64,000 nt of DNA from NCBI GenBank assembly GCA_001423545.1, contig LMOK01000001.1, forward strand, positions 372,001 to 436,000, in the 5' to 3' direction. A model generated the notes under the pieces. The model was not told where the DNA came from and searched no databases. It worked only from the letters and a program-made list of their open reading frames with translations. The stretch's first letter is position 1, and the number at the start of each line of letters is the position of its first letter. The translations under genes and the position numbers were made by a program. The stretch is from Orlajensenia sp001423545 (GTDB lineage Bacteria; Actinomycetota; Actinomycetes; Actinomycetales; Microbacteriaceae). Shown in pieces: positions 63,065 through 64,000 of the stretch.

Positions 63065-64000
63065 GATGCCAGCTCCGTTCCGACCAGTTCGGTCTCGAGC
63101 GATTCCTGCAGGCGGGTCTCGAGGTCGGCATCGCCGATCTGCTGCACGATCTCGGTGAGGAAGCCGCGCACGACGAGGCGACGGGCTTCGTCTTCAGTGA
63201 TGCCGCGACTCATGAGGTAGAACAGCTGCTCGTCGTCGAAGCGACCCGTGGCACTGGCGTGTCCGGCGCCGGCGATGTCGCCGGTCTCGATCTCGAGGTT
63301 CGGCACGGAGTCGGCGCGGGTGCCGTCGGTCAGCACGAGGTTGCGGTTCTGCTCGTAGCTGTCGGTGCCCGTTGCCTTGTTGCCGATGAGCACGTCGCCG
63401 ATCCAGACGGAGCGGGCTCCCTGCCCCTGCAACGCACCCTTGTAGGTCACGCGCGAGCGGGTGTTCGGTGCATCGTGGTTGACGTAGACCTGCTGCTCGA
63501 GGTGCTGTCCCGCATCGGAGAAGTACAGGCCGAATGCCTCGACGTCTGCTCCCTGCTCCGCCAGGAGCGTCGTGGGGTTGACCCTCACGATCGACCCGCC
63601 GAGCGAGACGACGATGTGCTTGAGCTTGGCGTCGCGGCCGACACGCGAGAAGTGCGTCGCGGTGTGGATGGCGTCATCCGCCCATTCCTGCACAGTCACG
63701 ACCGAGAGCTGGGCGCCCTCGCCGACCACGATCTCGACGTTCTCGGCGAGACGGGCCTCTCCGGTGTTCTGCAGCACGACGAGCGCGCGGCTGAACGGAG
63801 CGGCCGTGATCACCGTGTGGGCGGCGCGCGGGCCGGATCCGAGTGCGCCGCGGTTCAGCGTGAAGGTCTTCGCCTCCTCGCCCGTCACCGAGATGACGAG
63901 GGCCTGCTCGAAGCTGGTCCACGCGTTCGCCGATGCGCGCTCCTCGGGGATGCCTGCCGACCCGATGCGAGCGTCATCGCGGGAAACCCAGGAGACGGCG
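63061..64000 (-). CDS. sufD: Fe-S cluster assembly protein SufD (C-terminal part; start outside window)
   Basis: The open frame runs off the window edge; at least 312 residues are present. The first complete codons read AVSWVSRDDARIGSAG, then the SufD beta-helix region with SVVTVQEWADDAIHTATHF and GDIAGAGHASATGRFDDEQLFYLMSRGITEDEARRLVVRGF, the signature of SufB/SufD. It forms the SufBC2D scaffold with SufC and, presumably, a SufB encoded further upstream. There is no reason to think it is broken; it is only cut by the window. Confidence 0.93.
   Translation of the reverse strand, partial: AVSWVSRDDARIGSAGIPEERASANAWTSFEQALVISVTGEEAKTFTLNRGALGSGPRAAHTVITAAPFSRALVVLQNTGEARLAENVEIVVGEGAQLSVVTVQEWADDAIHTATHFSRVGRDAKLKHIVVSLGGSIVRVNPTTLLAEQGADVEAFGLYFSDAGQHLEQQVYVNHDAPNTRSRVTYKGALQGQGARSVWIGDVLIGNKATGTDSYEQNRNLVLTDGTRADSVPNLEIETGDIAGAGHASATGRFDDEQLFYLMSRGITEDEARRLVVRGFLTEIVQQIGDADLETRLQESLETELVGTELAS

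Overview
The window is high-GC DNA with dense, often overlapping genes (ATGA and GTGA stop/start junctions), GTG and TTG starts, and gene orders typical of Actinobacteria (rne / rplU-rpmA-obgE-proB-proA-nadD-rsfS, ileS-folC-DUF4233-ndk, sufD-Rieske-sufC-sufT). The gene content, the actinobacterial translational T-box in front of ileS and the glgC-serB-fabG-DUF3099-SURF1 order fit the family Microbacteriaceae. The genus cannot be fixed from the sequence alone. No insertion sequence, integrase, phage module or CRISPR array was seen, so this looks like chromosomal backbone with one accessory block.

Layout. 1-14.3 kb: the glgC end, serB, fabG, SURF1, an ABC-F ATPase, an AlkZ/AlkX-like winged-helix protein, a FUSC exporter, a TMEM175-type channel, a NagZ-like lipoprotein, an MpaB-family oxygenase, two unusual zinc-ribbon/nuclease-like proteins, a secreted coiled-coil muralytic-type protein and a histidine phosphatase. 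14.3-34.1 kb: an accessory block with three DUF7144 membrane proteins, two PLDNc_N-type small membrane proteins, a Cys-type sulfatase, a large LuxR/MalT-type (LAL) regulator, an opposing DUF6325 operon with two very small proteins, DinB, a DUF998-like membrane protein, and a carbohydrate set (GH15; GH63-like glucosidase, GlgX and an MFS transporter translationally coupled). I read this block as a stress/storage-carbohydrate island.

34.2-44.8 kb: tRNA-Ala(GGC) and the minus-strand housekeeping run rsfS, a disordered membrane-anchored protein, nadD, a His-rich small protein, proA, proB, obgE, rpmA, rplU and rne, with a small DUF4031 gene on the opposite strand between rplU and rne. 45.1-51.6 kb: VKOR, then ndk, DUF4233, folC and ileS on the minus strand; ileS is preceded by a T-box leader with an AUC specifier and starts with TTG. 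51.7-57.2 kb: a YtrA-type GntR repressor with a palindrome inside its own promoter, divergent from a complete Dpp/Opp-type peptide ABC transporter whose two ATPases are fused. 57.3-64 kb: valS (type 2), a GNAT enzyme, a small acidic protein, a methyltransferase, and the distal part of a suf operon.

Cross-cutting signals: (i) three copies of a palindromic REP-like element, each in a spacer between convergent genes; (ii) many short or leaderless 5' ends, where a TAnnnT -10-like hexamer lies only 6-8 nt before the start codon; (iii) tight translational coupling in nearly all operons.
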